A stretch of 60,340 bases of DNA from SIG636 sp045592105 (GCA_045592105.1 JAZNUB010000036.1:1-60340); one strand, 5' to 3'. Counted from the stretch's first letter, positions 30,067 through 38,903 are shown. A program made the numbers and translations. Notes: generated by a model from the sequence alone, not told the origin.

Positions 30067-31275
30067 TTATATAACCTGAAAAATATAAAACTTTAAATAA
30101 TCGGTTTCGGGCACGCTCCACATAATGGGGTGGTCGGGGGACTGTGTGCGTGCTTCTATCTGTTTAAGGCTAACGCAGGCTTCCTCTGCGGCACTTTTAA
30201 GCATCTTGCGGAATAGGCTATCCGTCATAAAATGCGAGCAGGAGCAGGTTGCCAAATACCCGCCGCGCGGTAAGAGCTTCATAGCCTTTTTATTTATCTC
30301 TCTGTACCCGCCGATAGCCTTGCCAACGGTTGAGGAGCTTTTTGTAAACGCAGGCGGATCCAATATTATTAAATCCCAAGGGCGCGCCTTGCTTGCTTCT
30401 GCTTCGGTAAGCAGCTCAAAAACATCGCGCTTTACAAAGCTAACCTTGCCCTCAAGCCCGTTAAGTGCGGCGTTGTGTGCGGCTGTATTTAAGGCGTCTG
30501 CCGATACGTCCACAGCGGTAACGCTGCTTGCACCGCCTGCGGCGCAGTTAAGTGCGAATGCGCCCGTGTGCGTAAAACAATCCAGCACGGTTTTGCCGCT
30601 TGCTATCCTGCCGATAGCTAAGCGGTTATATTTTTGGTCCAGAAAAAAGCCTGTTTTCTGCCCGTTTATATAGTCCACATCGTATTTTATGCCGTTTTCG
30701 GTTATGATAACGTGCCCGTTGCCGCTTCCGTAGCAGTACCCCTTCTCACGCGGCAACCCCTCCTTGTCACGCAGGGCAAGCTCGTTACGCTCGTATATAA
30801 CGTCTATCTGCTCACCGCGCAAGGCAAGCTCTGCAAGCAGTAAACTGTATAGTGTTTCCTTAATAAGCTCTGTGCCAAGGCAGGCTATCTCCACGCTTAA
30901 AACGTTCTCAAACCTGTCACAGGTCATACCGGGGATGCCGTCCGCCTCGCCAAAAATCAAGCGGCAACACTTAAAGTCCGCCCCCATAACCGTGCGCCTG
31001 TAATCAAGCGCGTAGCATATACGCCTGTGCCAAAACGCTTTATCAAAGCGGTCGTTTGCGTTGGTGGAAAGCACCCTAACACGGATTTTGGAATTCCCGT
31101 TGTAAAAGCCCGTTCCAAGATAACGCCCCTTTTGGCTTACCACGTCCACAAGCGCACCGTTTACGGGTGTACCGCTTGTTGCCGTTATCTCGTCCTCATA
31201 CACCCACGGATGCCCCGCGCGCACAGAGCCTTCAGCCTTTGCACTAACCGATAGCTTTGGATAGCTTCTTTCCAT
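30067..31275 (-). CDS. rlmI: Class I rRNA (cytosine-C5) methyltransferase, RlmI type
   Basis: RlmI-type enzymes methylate a cytosine of 23S rRNA (C1962 in E. coli numbering). I chose ATG at 31275 with AAAGGCGG upstream; the 402 residues are typical. The N-terminus is a PUA domain (VRAGHPWVYEDEI, GALVDVVSQKGRYLGTGFYN). The methyltransferase has GQKTGFFLDQKYNRL, the SAM loop VLDCFTHTGAFALNCAAGGAS, and the catalytic-region ILDPPAFTKS, with CSCSHFM later. It is convergent with the ABC exporter. Confidence 0.92.
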   Translation of the reverse strand: MERSYPKLSVSAKAEGSVRAGHPWVYEDEITATSGTPVNGALVDVVSQKGRYLGTGFYNGNSKIRVRVLSTNANDRFDKAFWHRRICYALDYRRTVMGADFKCCRLIFGEADGIPGMTCDRFENVLSVEIACLGTELIKETLYSLLLAELALRGEQIDVIYERNELALRDKEGLPREKGYCYGSGNGHVIITENGIKYDVDYINGQKTGFFLDQKYNRLAIGRIASGKTVLDCFTHTGAFALNCAAGGASSVTAVDVSADALNTAAHNAALNGLEGKVSFVKRDVFELLTEAEASKARPWDLIILDPPAFTKSSSTVGKAIGGYREINKKAMKLLPRGGYLATCSCSHFMTDSLFRKMLKSAAEEACVSLKQIEARTQSPDHPIMWSVPETDYLKFYIFQVI

Positions 31276-31336
31276 TAACAAAAACACCGCCTTTCACTTA
31301 AATTACAGTTTACCATACACAAGCGCTTTTTGCAAT

Positions 31337-31375
31337 AAAAAACTTCCCTCCCACCGTGTTTCGGGGGGAAGGAAG
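31337..31375 (-). terminator. Terminator of the small HTH gene
   Basis: On the minus strand a CTTCC-TCCC-CCG arm pairs with CGG-GGGA-GGAAG around a short loop (31343-31375), followed by TTTTTT. Confidence 0.75.
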
Positions 31376-31398
31376 CTGTAATATCATTTTGTGGCCGA

Positions 31399-31779
31399 TT
31401 ACTCTGCCTTTTCAGGCTCCTCAATAACGTCCGTACGGGATTGCTTCAAAAACTCGTTATAATCAATACCGCCGCAACGCTCAAGCTCTACGTTAAGGAT
31501 AGCATCCACAACGTAACGGCCCTTTTCATCAAGCTGGCTGTACGCAGAGATAAGGCTCATACCCTTGTGGCTGGTGTTGTAAAGCGGAGAATACTCGTAC
31601 AAATTGATGCTAAGCTTACGGCAGATTTTAAGCACCGTGTCATAAGAAGTGCCGCCGATGCCGTTGTGCAAAGCGCTAACTATTGTAGATTGAGGTATAC
31701 CTACTGCAATAGAAAACTTACGCACGCTTCTGTATTGCGCCTTAATTTCGTTCTTTATTGCCATTGTTAAAATATCCAT
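31399..31779 (-). CDS. Small XRE-like HTH regulator
   Basis: This 126-residue protein starts with ATG at 31779 after AAAGGAG. Residues 12-60 form a helix-turn-helix: RSVRKFSIAVGIPQSTIVSALHNGIGGTSYDTVLKICRKLSINLYEY. The tail contains SQLDEKGRYVVDAILNVELERC, which is likely dimerising and common in short Clostridial XRE regulators. The target is unknown. It is monocistronic, between its own promoter (31847-31875) and terminator. Confidence 0.85.
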   Translation of the reverse strand: MDILTMAIKNEIKAQYRSVRKFSIAVGIPQSTIVSALHNGIGGTSYDTVLKICRKLSINLYEYSPLYNTSHKGMSLISAYSQLDEKGRYVVDAILNVELERCGGIDYNEFLKQSRTDVIEEPEKAE

Positions 31780-31846
31780 ATTCTCTGCTCCTTTAATTTT
31801 CTACGCGTACAAAGCTAAAAAATGCACGCAAATAATCTCATTTAGG

Positions 31847-31875
31847 ATTATAGCACCTTCTAAAGAAAAAAACAA
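31847..31875 (-). promoter_or_regulatory. Promoter for the small HTH gene
   Basis: On the minus strand TTGTTT (31870-31875), a 17-base spacer and TATAAT (31847-31852). The remaining 220-base spacer to 32003 shows nothing else that I can support. Confidence 0.65.
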
Positions 31876-32002
31876 ACACGTATTTTTTAACTTTAAAACG
31901 ATATAACCACAATTGCCGCATTCTTTGCTATTTATTGCAGAATTTTTAATAAAATAGCTTTATTTACGCGCGGTTGTTTGTGAAAAACAGTTTGTAAAAG
32001 TG

Positions 32003-33004
32003 TTATTTTTTGCAGTTTCTGCCACAGCTTCCGCAAACAGCGTTTACAGCTTCGCCCTTCTTGAAAAAGGCGTTGATATTTTCCAGCGTGGTTACGGCGA
32101 TGTTGTTAAGCGCCTCTTCCGTAAGGAACGCTTGGTGCGAGCTTATAAGCACGTTTGGCATCGACAAAAGGCGTGCCAACACATCGTCGGGCATTATGGC
32201 GTTGGAGTTGTCCTCAAAGAAAAACTCCGCCTCCTCCTCGTACACGTCAAGGCAGGCACCGCCGATTTTTCCGTTCTTGATGTTTTCCAGCAGATCCTCG
32301 GTGTTGATAAGCGCCCCGCGCGAGGTGTTTACTATAACAACGCCGTTTTTCATCTTTTCTATCGCGGCGGAGTTGATAATGTGCTGTGTGTCCGTTGTTA
32401 GCGGGCAGTGCAAAGATATAATGTCACTTTCCGCAAGCAAAGTGTCAAGCTCAACGTAGTCTATGCCCTCCACGGGGAACGGGTCAAAAGCGAGAACGCG
32501 CATACCAAAGCCGCGGCAGATATCTATAAATACCCTGCCAATGCGCCCCGTGCCGATAACGCCCACGGTTTTGCCGTGCAGGTCAAAGCCTGTAAGCCCC
32601 GATAGGCTGAAATTAAAGTCCCTTGTGCGTATATACGCCTTGTGCGTGCGGCGGTTAAGCGTTAACAGCAACGCCATCGCGTGCTCCGCCACCGCGTAGG
32701 GGGAATAGGCAGGCACCCTTGCCACCTGTAGCTTGTCTTTAGCGGCGCGGCAATCCACGTTGTTAAAGCCCGCACAGCGCAAGGCAACCATTTTAACGCC
32801 CATCTCGTATAGCTTTTCTATAACGGGTGCGGAAACGGTATCGTTTACGAAAACGCAAACCGCATCAAACCCGTGTGCAAGCTTAGCCGTATCAGGCGTA
32901 AGCTTTGCTTCGAAGTATTTAATTTTAACGCCGTATTCTGCGGCATATTTGTCAAACCCTGCTTTGTCGTAGGGCTTTGTATCAAACATTGCAAGCTTTA
33001 TCAT
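32003..33004 (-). CDS. D-lactate dehydrogenase-like 2-hydroxyacid dehydrogenase
   Basis: Likely reduces pyruvate to D-lactate with NADH. The 333 residues show VALRCAGFNNVD, the Rossmann loop VGVIGTGRIGRVFIDICRGFG, the catalytic arginine in VNTSRGALINTEDL, the glutamate in CLDVYEEEAEFFFED and the histidine in LISSHQAFLTEEAL. The EEExFFxD insertion and SHQAFLT ending are characteristic of the LdhA branch. The C-terminus has four cysteines (CGSCGRNCKK), an uncommon metal-binding-like tail. AAAGGAG precedes the ATG. Confidence 0.9.
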   Translation of the reverse strand: MIKLAMFDTKPYDKAGFDKYAAEYGVKIKYFEAKLTPDTAKLAHGFDAVCVFVNDTVSAPVIEKLYEMGVKMVALRCAGFNNVDCRAAKDKLQVARVPAYSPYAVAEHAMALLLTLNRRTHKAYIRTRDFNFSLSGLTGFDLHGKTVGVIGTGRIGRVFIDICRGFGMRVLAFDPFPVEGIDYVELDTLLAESDIISLHCPLTTDTQHIINSAAIEKMKNGVVIVNTSRGALINTEDLLENIKNGKIGGACLDVYEEEAEFFFEDNSNAIMPDDVLARLLSMPNVLISSHQAFLTEEALNNIAVTTLENINAFFKKGEAVNAVCGSCGRNCKK

Positions 33005-33082
33005 AACAAATTACTCCTTTAAAATAAGTATTTGCACAATTCAAGCCAATGATACTGTTTTAGGCTTGTATTATTAATTATA

Positions 33083-33583
33083 TTAATCCTTTGCGTCCGT
33101 TATATTACGGTTTGTTTCAAGCGCAACAACGCCTGTACGGCATAGCTCTATTATCCCAAGCGGGCGCACCGCCTCTATAAATTCGTCTATCTCCAACGGC
33201 GTGCCAACAACCTCGGTACACAAAACCGTTTCCGTACTGCGTGTTAGCCTTATGCCGTATTGCGCGGCAAGTGACGACAGCGTGCTTTCGTTTTCGGGCG
33301 TGTTGTTAAGCTTTATCAGCATCAGCTCGCGCTCCACGCTGTGCTCGTCCTCTAAAAGCAGTACGTTCTTTACGTTAAACAGCTTCTTTAGCTGGTTTAT
33401 AAGCTGGCCGCACTGATAATCGTCCCCGCGCATAGTAAGCGTTATTCGGGAATACGCGGTATCCTCCACCGCGCCAACCGTTAGCGAATCTATGTTAAAG
33501 CCCTTCCGCATAAACAAGCCCGAAACACGGGTTAAAACACCGTATTTGTTCTCAACGTACGCGGCAATTACAAAGCGTTTCAT
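33083..33583 (-). CDS. ilvN: Acetolactate synthase small (regulatory) subunit
   Basis: The regulatory subunit confers valine feedback inhibition. The 166 residues contain an ACT domain (VENKYGVLTRVSGLFMRKGFNIDSLTVG at 11-38) and a second ACT-like half (RELMLIKLNNTPEN onward). The length is that of the IlvH/IlvN class. It overlaps the ilvB stop by four bases (ATGA), so translation is coupled. Expression depends on the leader upstream of ilvB. Confidence 0.94.
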   Translation of the reverse strand: MKRFVIAAYVENKYGVLTRVSGLFMRKGFNIDSLTVGAVEDTAYSRITLTMRGDDYQCGQLINQLKKLFNVKNVLLLEDEHSVERELMLIKLNNTPENESTLSSLAAQYGIRLTRSTETVLCTEVVGTPLEIDEFIEAVRPLGIIELCRTGVVALETNRNITDAKD

Positions 33584-35268
33584 TCGTTTGCCTCCTTGCC
33601 AATTATCAAATCGTCCACCGAGCCATCGGGCGGTAGCATAGGCAACACAAGCTCGTCCTCGCTTATAACCGCGTCTATAAGATACGGCCCGTTATGGCTT
33701 GCGGCGGTGTTAAACGCGCTTTCAAACTCTGCGGCTGTGCTAACCCTTTGCGCGGGCAAGCCAAACGCTTCCGCAAGCTTTACAAAATCGGTTTTGCGGT
33801 TAAGAACCGTGCTTGAATAACGCTTGCCGTAAAACAGCGTTTGCCATTGGCGCACCATCCCAAGCACGCCGTTGTTCATTATAACTATGGTAACGGGTAC
33901 GTTGTAGGTAACGGCGGTTGCAAGCTCGTTAAGGTTCATACCAAAGCTTCCGTCCCCTGTGATAAGCAGCACCCTGTCCTTACTGCCTATATGCGCGCCG
34001 ATAGCGGCACCCAATCCGTAGCCCATCGTACCAAGCCCGCCGCTGGAGGCAAAATGCCTTGCTTTCTCAAAGCGTATGTGCTGTGCCGTCCACATCTGGT
34101 GCTGGCCAACGTCTGTTGCTATAACGGTGCTTTCGCTTTTGATGGCGTTTATTATATCAAACATCGCTTTGGGTGTAAGAAGCGCGCCGTTTGCACCGTT
34201 TTCCTCTGTGAATATATCCTTCCCCTGTGCTTTAAACTGATTGATAAGTGCGTTCCATTCGGGGTGTTGCTTTTCTTCGCAACGCTCTAAAAGCTTCTTA
34301 AAGGTGGTAACCACGTTGCCAACCAGCCCTATATCCACCTTAACGTTTTTGTCTATTTCCGAAAGGTCTGTATCAAGCTGTATTATCCGCGCACGCTTTT
34401 CTATCCCCTTGGGGTTGCCCGTTGACCTATCGCTAAAACGCACGCCAACGCCTATAACAAGGTCCGCCTCTCTGTTAGCCATAGTGGAGGCGTATCTGCC
34501 GTGCATCCCTTGCATACCCAAAAATCTATCGTAGCTGTCAGACAGGGTGGAAAGCCCCATAAGCGAACAGCCTACAAAAGCGTCTATCTTCTCCGCAAGC
34601 AGGCGTATCTCCTTGCCAAGCCCTGCGCCTGCCGCACCGCCGCCTATGTAAATATATGGGCGCTTCGCCTCGTTAATAAGCTGTACCGCACGGTCTATCT
34701 CGCTGTCGCTTACCTCTTTTTGCTCAAAACACGGTGCTTGCCCCTTGGGCGTGTACTCACACTTTGCAAGCTGTATGTCCTTGGGGATATCCACAAGCAC
34801 AGGCCCCGGTCTGCCCGATTTGGCTATCTGAAACGCCTCGCGCAGGGTATCCGCAAGCTCGTTTATGTCCGTTACAAAATAGTTGTGCTTGGTTATAGGA
34901 AGGGTTACACCCGTGATGTTTATCTCCTGAAAGCTGTCCTTACCTATAAGATACGTTGGCACGTTACCCGTTATTGCAACCATCGGTATAGAATCCAGCA
35001 TAGCCGTTGCGATACCCGTAACAAGGTTTGTAGCACCGGGGCCGGAGGTTGCTATAACCACGCCAACCTTCCCCGTAACGCGGGAGTATCCGTCCGCCGC
35101 GTGTGACGCCCCCTGCTCGTGCGCGGTGAGGTAGTGGTTAATACGGCCGTCGGCTTTAAAAAGCTCGTCATATATATTAAGCACTTGCCCACCGGGGTAA
35201 CCAAAAACATCGGTTACGCCCTGCTCTATAAGCGTTTCTATTATTATTTGCGAGCCTGTTAAAACCAT
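33580..35268 (-). CDS. ilvB: Acetolactate synthase large subunit
   Basis: A ThDP enzyme that condenses two pyruvates, or pyruvate with 2-ketobutyrate, in the first common step of valine, leucine and isoleucine synthesis. I chose ATG at 35268, which has GGAGG upstream; the longer frame runs through the leader. The 562 residues include GVTDVFGYPGGQVLNIYDEL with the ThDP-activating glutamate region (HEQGASHAADGYSR), the FAD region, and the late GDGSFGMNLNEL motif, part of the GDG...N ThDP-magnesium site. ilvN follows directly; other ilv genes are absent from the window. Confidence 0.96.
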   Translation of the reverse strand: MVLTGSQIIIETLIEQGVTDVFGYPGGQVLNIYDELFKADGRINHYLTAHEQGASHAADGYSRVTGKVGVVIATSGPGATNLVTGIATAMLDSIPMVAITGNVPTYLIGKDSFQEINITGVTLPITKHNYFVTDINELADTLREAFQIAKSGRPGPVLVDIPKDIQLAKCEYTPKGQAPCFEQKEVSDSEIDRAVQLINEAKRPYIYIGGGAAGAGLGKEIRLLAEKIDAFVGCSLMGLSTLSDSYDRFLGMQGMHGRYASTMANREADLVIGVGVRFSDRSTGNPKGIEKRARIIQLDTDLSEIDKNVKVDIGLVGNVVTTFKKLLERCEEKQHPEWNALINQFKAQGKDIFTEENGANGALLTPKAMFDIINAIKSESTVIATDVGQHQMWTAQHIRFEKARHFASSGGLGTMGYGLGAAIGAHIGSKDRVLLITGDGSFGMNLNELATAVTYNVPVTIVIMNNGVLGMVRQWQTLFYGKRYSSTVLNRKTDFVKLAEAFGLPAQRVSTAAEFESAFNTAASHNGPYLIDAVISEDELVLPMLPPDGSVDDLIIGKEANE

Positions 35269-35299
35269 CCAAATAACCTCCAAAAACGGCGTGATACAT

Positions 35300-35401
35300 A
35301 AAAAACGCCCTCGCCCTTTGCAAAAAAGACGAAAAGCGTTAGCCTTTTGCGGTACCACTTTTCCCGTGTGCGAAAAACAGATGCTTTTGCACAACCGCGT
35401 T
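35300..35401 (-). ncRNA. Very short T-box-like attenuator of ilvBN
   Basis: The minus-strand leader from about 35401 has three parts. First is a small stem-loop (GTGCAAAA / TTTTTCGCAC, about 35367-35391) whose loop reads GCATCTG. Second is AAAAGTGGTACCGC (UGGUACC at 35351-35357), the T-box antiterminator motif that pairs with the tRNA acceptor end, closed by CUUUU from the following CGTCTTTT. Third is a competing terminator hairpin (AACGC...GCGTT, 35304-35340) followed by six T. The two structures share CTTTTCGTCTTT and exclude each other. There is no room for a normal Stem I; ATC in the first loop is a possible isoleucine specifier. Confidence 0.7.
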
Positions 35402-35407
35402 TAAGGC

Positions 35408-35436
35408 ATTATATCATTCAGCACAGTTTTTGTCAA
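35408..35436 (-). promoter_or_regulatory. Promoter for ilvB-ilvN
   Basis: On the minus strand TTGACA (35431-35436), a 17-base spacer and TATAAT (35408-35413), both perfect. This fixes the leader start near 35401. Confidence 0.85.
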
Positions 35437-35467
35437 CATAAAAACAAGCCGTAAGGGCAAAAACATC

Positions 35468-35496
35468 TTGAAATAATGCGGTTTTAGTGCTAAAAT
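35468..35496 (+). promoter_or_regulatory. Promoter for copA
   Basis: TTGAAA (35468-35473), a 17-base spacer and TAAAAT (35491-35496) with TG upstream. No clear CsoR or CopY operator palindrome is visible to me. Confidence 0.7.
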
Positions 35497-35522
35497 AAAA
35501 AATAAAAGGGGGTATTGTTACT

Positions 35523-37982
35523 ATGCGGCAATATAACGTTACGGGTATGAGCTGTGCGGCGTGCAGTGCGCGGGTTGAAAAGGCGGTAAACGCGGTTGAC
35601 GGCGTGGAAAGCTGTACCGTAAGCTTGTTAACCAACTCCATGGGGGTAGAGGGCGATGCCGCGCCCGAAGTGGTTATTGCCGCCGTGACAGCCGCAGGCT
35701 ACGGCGCAACCGTTAAGGGTGAGCAGGCAAACACCGCCACCGAGGAGGAGCCGCTTAAGGATACGGAAACCCCAAAGCTGATAAAGCGCCTTTTGGCATC
35801 GCTTTTCTTTTTAATTCCGCTAATGTATTTTTCTATGGGGCACAATATGCTTGGCTTGCCCCTGCCTCCGTTTATGGAGGGGAACGCGCACTCCGTTGCG
35901 CTAACGCAGTTGTTGCTGTCTGCTACGGTTATGGTTATAAACCAACGCTTTTTTATAAACGGCTTTATGGGCGTGTTGCACCGCGCACCTAATATGGATA
36001 CGCTTGTTGCAATGGGCTCTGCCGCCGCGTTTGGATACAGCACGGCTGTGCTGTTTTCGATGCTTGGAAGTTCAGATGCCGCGGCAGAAAAGCTGCACGG
36101 CTTGTATTTTGAGTCGGCGGCGATGATACTAACGCTTATAACCGTTGGCAAGCTGTTGGAAGCACGCTCCAAAGGCAAAACAACCACCGCGCTTAAAGGC
36201 TTAATGAAGCTTTCCCCTAAAACGGCAACGCTTTATGTAAACGGCAAGGAGCAGGTTGTGCCGATAGAAAAGATAGCGGTAGGCGATATATTTGCAGTTA
36301 AACCGGGGGAAAGCATCCCCGTGGACGGTGAGGTTGTTGAGGGGGACAGTGCCGTGGACGAATCTGCCATAACGGGCGAGAGCGTTCCCGTGGACAAGGC
36401 GGTTGGCGATATGGTAACTGCCGCTACGGTAAACCGTTCGGGCTATCTGCTGTGCAGGGCGAAGCGCGTTGGTAAGGACACCACGCTTTCCCAAATAATA
36501 CAAATGGTTAGCGATGCGGCGGCAACAAAAGCACCTATTTCCAAGGCGGCGGATAAGGTTTCCGCAATCTTTGTGCCTGTGGTTATATGTATAGCCGTTT
36601 TAACCTTCGCGGTGTGGATGCTTGTTGGAGAAAGCGCAGGCTTTGCGTTGGCAAGGGCTATATCCGTGCTGGTTATAAGCTGTCCGTGCGCGTTGGGGCT
36701 GGCAACGCCTGTGGCTGTAATGGTTGGCAACGGCGTTGCGGCAAGAAACGGGGTGTTGTTTAAAACCTCTGCCGCGCTGGAAGCAACGGGCAAGGCAAAG
36801 GTGGTTGTGCTTGACAAAACGGGTACGATAACAGAGGGTACACCCGTTGTTACCGATATGATAGGCGCAAACGGCGTAAGCGCGGAGGAGCTGTTGATGT
36901 ATGCGTATACGATAGAGCAGAGAAGCGAGCATCCGCTTGCCAAGGCGATAATAACGGAGGGCGCAAAGCGCGCCGTTGCACCGCTTGAGGTAAGCGCATT
37001 TAAGGCGCTTTCGGGCAACGGTGTAGAGTGCGTTGTTGGCGGCATTAGGTACTACGGCGGCAAGCAAGCCTTTATTGCGGATCTTGCCGATATCCCGAAG
37101 GAGCTTATTGAAAGGGCGCAAGCCTTATCAATGGAGGGTAAAACCCCTATGTTCTTTGCGGCGGAGGGCAAGCTGCTTGGCGTTATCGCCGTGGCGGACA
37201 CTATTAAGGAGGACAGCCCTAAAGCTATAGAAGAGCTAAAAGCTATGGGGATGCACGTTGTAATGCTTACGGGGGACAATAAGCGTACCGCAAACGCCAT
37301 AGGTGAAAAGGCAAAGGTTGCACAGGTGGTTGCAGAGGTGCTTCCTAACGATAAGGCAGAGGCTGTGCGCGCCTTGCAAGAGAGGGGCGCGGTTGTAATG
37401 GTTGGCGACGGCGTTAATGACGCGGTTGCGCTAACAGCGGCTGATATAGGGATGGCGATAGGCGCAGGTGCCGATATAGCGATAGACGCGGCGGACGTTG
37501 TGCTGATGAAAAACAGCCTTGCAGACGTTGGCAAGGCGATAAAGCTAAGCAAAAAAACGCTTAGGATAATACACCAAAACCTGTTTTGGGCGTTTTTCTA
37601 TAACGCTATAGGTATACCGCTTGCGGCGGGCGTGTTTACAGGCTGGCTTGGCTGGCAGCTTAACCCAATGTTTGGTGCCGCGGCTATGAGCCTATCAAGC
37701 TTTTGCGTTGTAACAAACGCTCTTAGGATAAATATGATAAGCTTTAAGGATAAACGTAAAAAGGAGAAAGCTATGAACAAAACAATGTATATTGAAGGTA
37801 TGATGTGCCCGCATTGCGAGGGCAGGGTTAAAACCACGCTTGAAAGCACCGAGGGGATAGAAAAAGCAGAAGTAAACTACGTTAAGGGCGTTGCGGTGCT
37901 AACGCTTGCTAAGGATATAGATAACGCCACGCTTAAAGGGATAATAGAAGCGCAGGGCTATAAGGTAACGGATATAAAATAA
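35523..37982 (+). CDS. copA: Copper-exporting P1B ATPase with a C-terminal chaperone domain
   Basis: CopA pumps Cu(I) out of the cytoplasm. The 819 residues have an N-terminal metal-binding domain (GMSCAACSARVEKAV at 8-22), eight membrane segments, the actuator ITGESVPVDK, the membrane CPC site in ISCPCALGLATPVAV, the phosphorylation site VVLDKTGTITEG, and MVGDGVNDAVAL. Unusually a second, complete HMA domain (MYIEGMMCPHCEGRV) is joined to the C-terminus from residue 751, after a lysine-rich bridge (KDKRKKEKAM). That domain is a full CopZ-like chaperone and is preceded inside the gene by its own ribosome binding site. GGGGGT precedes the ATG. metF follows 19 bases later. Confidence 0.95.
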   Translation: MRQYNVTGMSCAACSARVEKAVNAVDGVESCTVSLLTNSMGVEGDAAPEVVIAAVTAAGYGATVKGEQANTATEEEPLKDTETPKLIKRLLASLFFLIPLMYFSMGHNMLGLPLPPFMEGNAHSVALTQLLLSATVMVINQRFFINGFMGVLHRAPNMDTLVAMGSAAAFGYSTAVLFSMLGSSDAAAEKLHGLYFESAAMILTLITVGKLLEARSKGKTTTALKGLMKLSPKTATLYVNGKEQVVPIEKIAVGDIFAVKPGESIPVDGEVVEGDSAVDESAITGESVPVDKAVGDMVTAATVNRSGYLLCRAKRVGKDTTLSQIIQMVSDAAATKAPISKAADKVSAIFVPVVICIAVLTFAVWMLVGESAGFALARAISVLVISCPCALGLATPVAVMVGNGVAARNGVLFKTSAALEATGKAKVVVLDKTGTITEGTPVVTDMIGANGVSAEELLMYAYTIEQRSEHPLAKAIITEGAKRAVAPLEVSAFKALSGNGVECVVGGIRYYGGKQAFIADLADIPKELIERAQALSMEGKTPMFFAAEGKLLGVIAVADTIKEDSPKAIEELKAMGMHVVMLTGDNKRTANAIGEKAKVAQVVAEVLPNDKAEAVRALQERGAVVMVGDGVNDAVALTAADIGMAIGAGADIAIDAADVVLMKNSLADVGKAIKLSKKTLRIIHQNLFWAFFYNAIGIPLAAGVFTGWLGWQLNPMFGAAAMSLSSFCVVTNALRINMISFKDKRKKEKAMNKTMYIEGMMCPHCEGRVKTTLESTEGIEKAEVNYVKGVAVLTLAKDIDNATLKGIIEAQGYKVTDIK
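37773..37982 (+). CDS. Possible free CopZ made from an internal start in copA
   Basis: AAGGAG (37761-37766) stands six bases before an in-frame ATG at 37773. The product would be a 69-residue HMA copper chaperone, MNKTMYIEGMMCPHC..., which is exactly CopZ-sized and ends at the copA stop. This looks like a copA-copZ pair fused by loss of the copA stop, with the copZ initiation signals retained. Production of the separate protein is inference; the fusion protein is certain from the frame. Confidence 0.45.
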   Translation: MNKTMYIEGMMCPHCEGRVKTTLESTEGIEKAEVNYVKGVAVLTLAKDIDNATLKGIIEAQGYKVTDIK

Positions 37983-38001
37983 CAAAAAGGAATAAAAGGA
38001 T

Positions 38002-38877
38002 ATGAAGATAAAGGACATATTAAGCGAGGAAAAGCTAACGGTTTCTTTTGAGGTTTTTCCACCCAAAACGGAAACAAGCTTTGAAAGCGTGAAAACCGCA
38101 ACCGAGGAGATAGCAAAGCTGCGCCCCGCTTTTATGAGCGTAACCTACGGCGCGGGCGGCGGCACAAGCAAATACACCTTGGATATAGCAAAGAACATTA
38201 AGGATAGGTATAACGTTCCCACGCTTGCACATCTAACCTGCGTTTCTTCAAGCAGGGATACCGTGCGGCAGCGTATAGAGGAGATAAAGCAAGCGGGCGT
38301 TAAAAACGTTATGGCGCTAAGGGGCGATATCCCCGCGGCGCTTCAGGATGCCGACCGCACGGATTGGCATTATCACTACGCGGTGGAGCTTATAAGAGAG
38401 CTTGTGGAAAGCAATGGGGATTTTTGCATAGGCGGAGCGTGCTATCCTGAGATACACCCCGAAAGCCCCAACCAAAAGGAGGATATAAAAAGGCTTAAGG
38501 AGAAGGTGGATGCAGGCTGTGATTTCCTTACCACCCAAATGTTTTTTGATAACAACCTTTTGTATAACTTCCTTTATAAGATTAGAGAAGCAGGCATAAC
38601 TGTGCCGATAATACCCGGCATAATGCCCATAACCAACGCCAATCAGGTAGAGCGTGCGGTAAAGCTTTCCGGCTCGTTTATGCCCCAAAGGTTTAAAAGC
38701 TTGGTGGATAAGTTCGGCGCAAGCCCTGCGGCAATGAAGCAGGCGGGCATAGCCTACGCTACCGACCAAATAATAGACCTTTATGCCAACGGGATAACAA
38801 ACGTTCACGTTTATTCTATGAACAAGCCCGACGTTGCAAGGCAGATACAAAGCAACCTATCGGATATACTTGGATGA
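38002..38877 (+). CDS. metF: 5,10-methylenetetrahydrofolate reductase
   Basis: MetF reduces methylene-THF to methyl-THF for methionine synthesis or acetogenic C1 flow. The 291 residues show VSFEVFPPKTE near 14-24 (catalytic glutamate region), FMSVTYGAGG, PTLAHLTCV, ALRGD, GGACYPEIHPE, a QMFFDN motif and PGIMPI. All are typical. The ATG follows AAGGAATAAAAGG. No riboswitch or T-box is seen upstream; it may be co-transcribed with copA, although the two functions are unrelated. Confidence 0.96.
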   Translation: MKIKDILSEEKLTVSFEVFPPKTETSFESVKTATEEIAKLRPAFMSVTYGAGGGTSKYTLDIAKNIKDRYNVPTLAHLTCVSSSRDTVRQRIEEIKQAGVKNVMALRGDIPAALQDADRTDWHYHYAVELIRELVESNGDFCIGGACYPEIHPESPNQKEDIKRLKEKVDAGCDFLTTQMFFDNNLLYNFLYKIREAGITVPIIPGIMPITNANQVERAVKLSGSFMPQRFKSLVDKFGASPAAMKQAGIAYATDQIIDLYANGITNVHVYSMNKPDVARQIQSNLSDILG

Positions 38878-38903
38878 ATTTGGCTTGATAACGGAGTTAA
38901 GGT

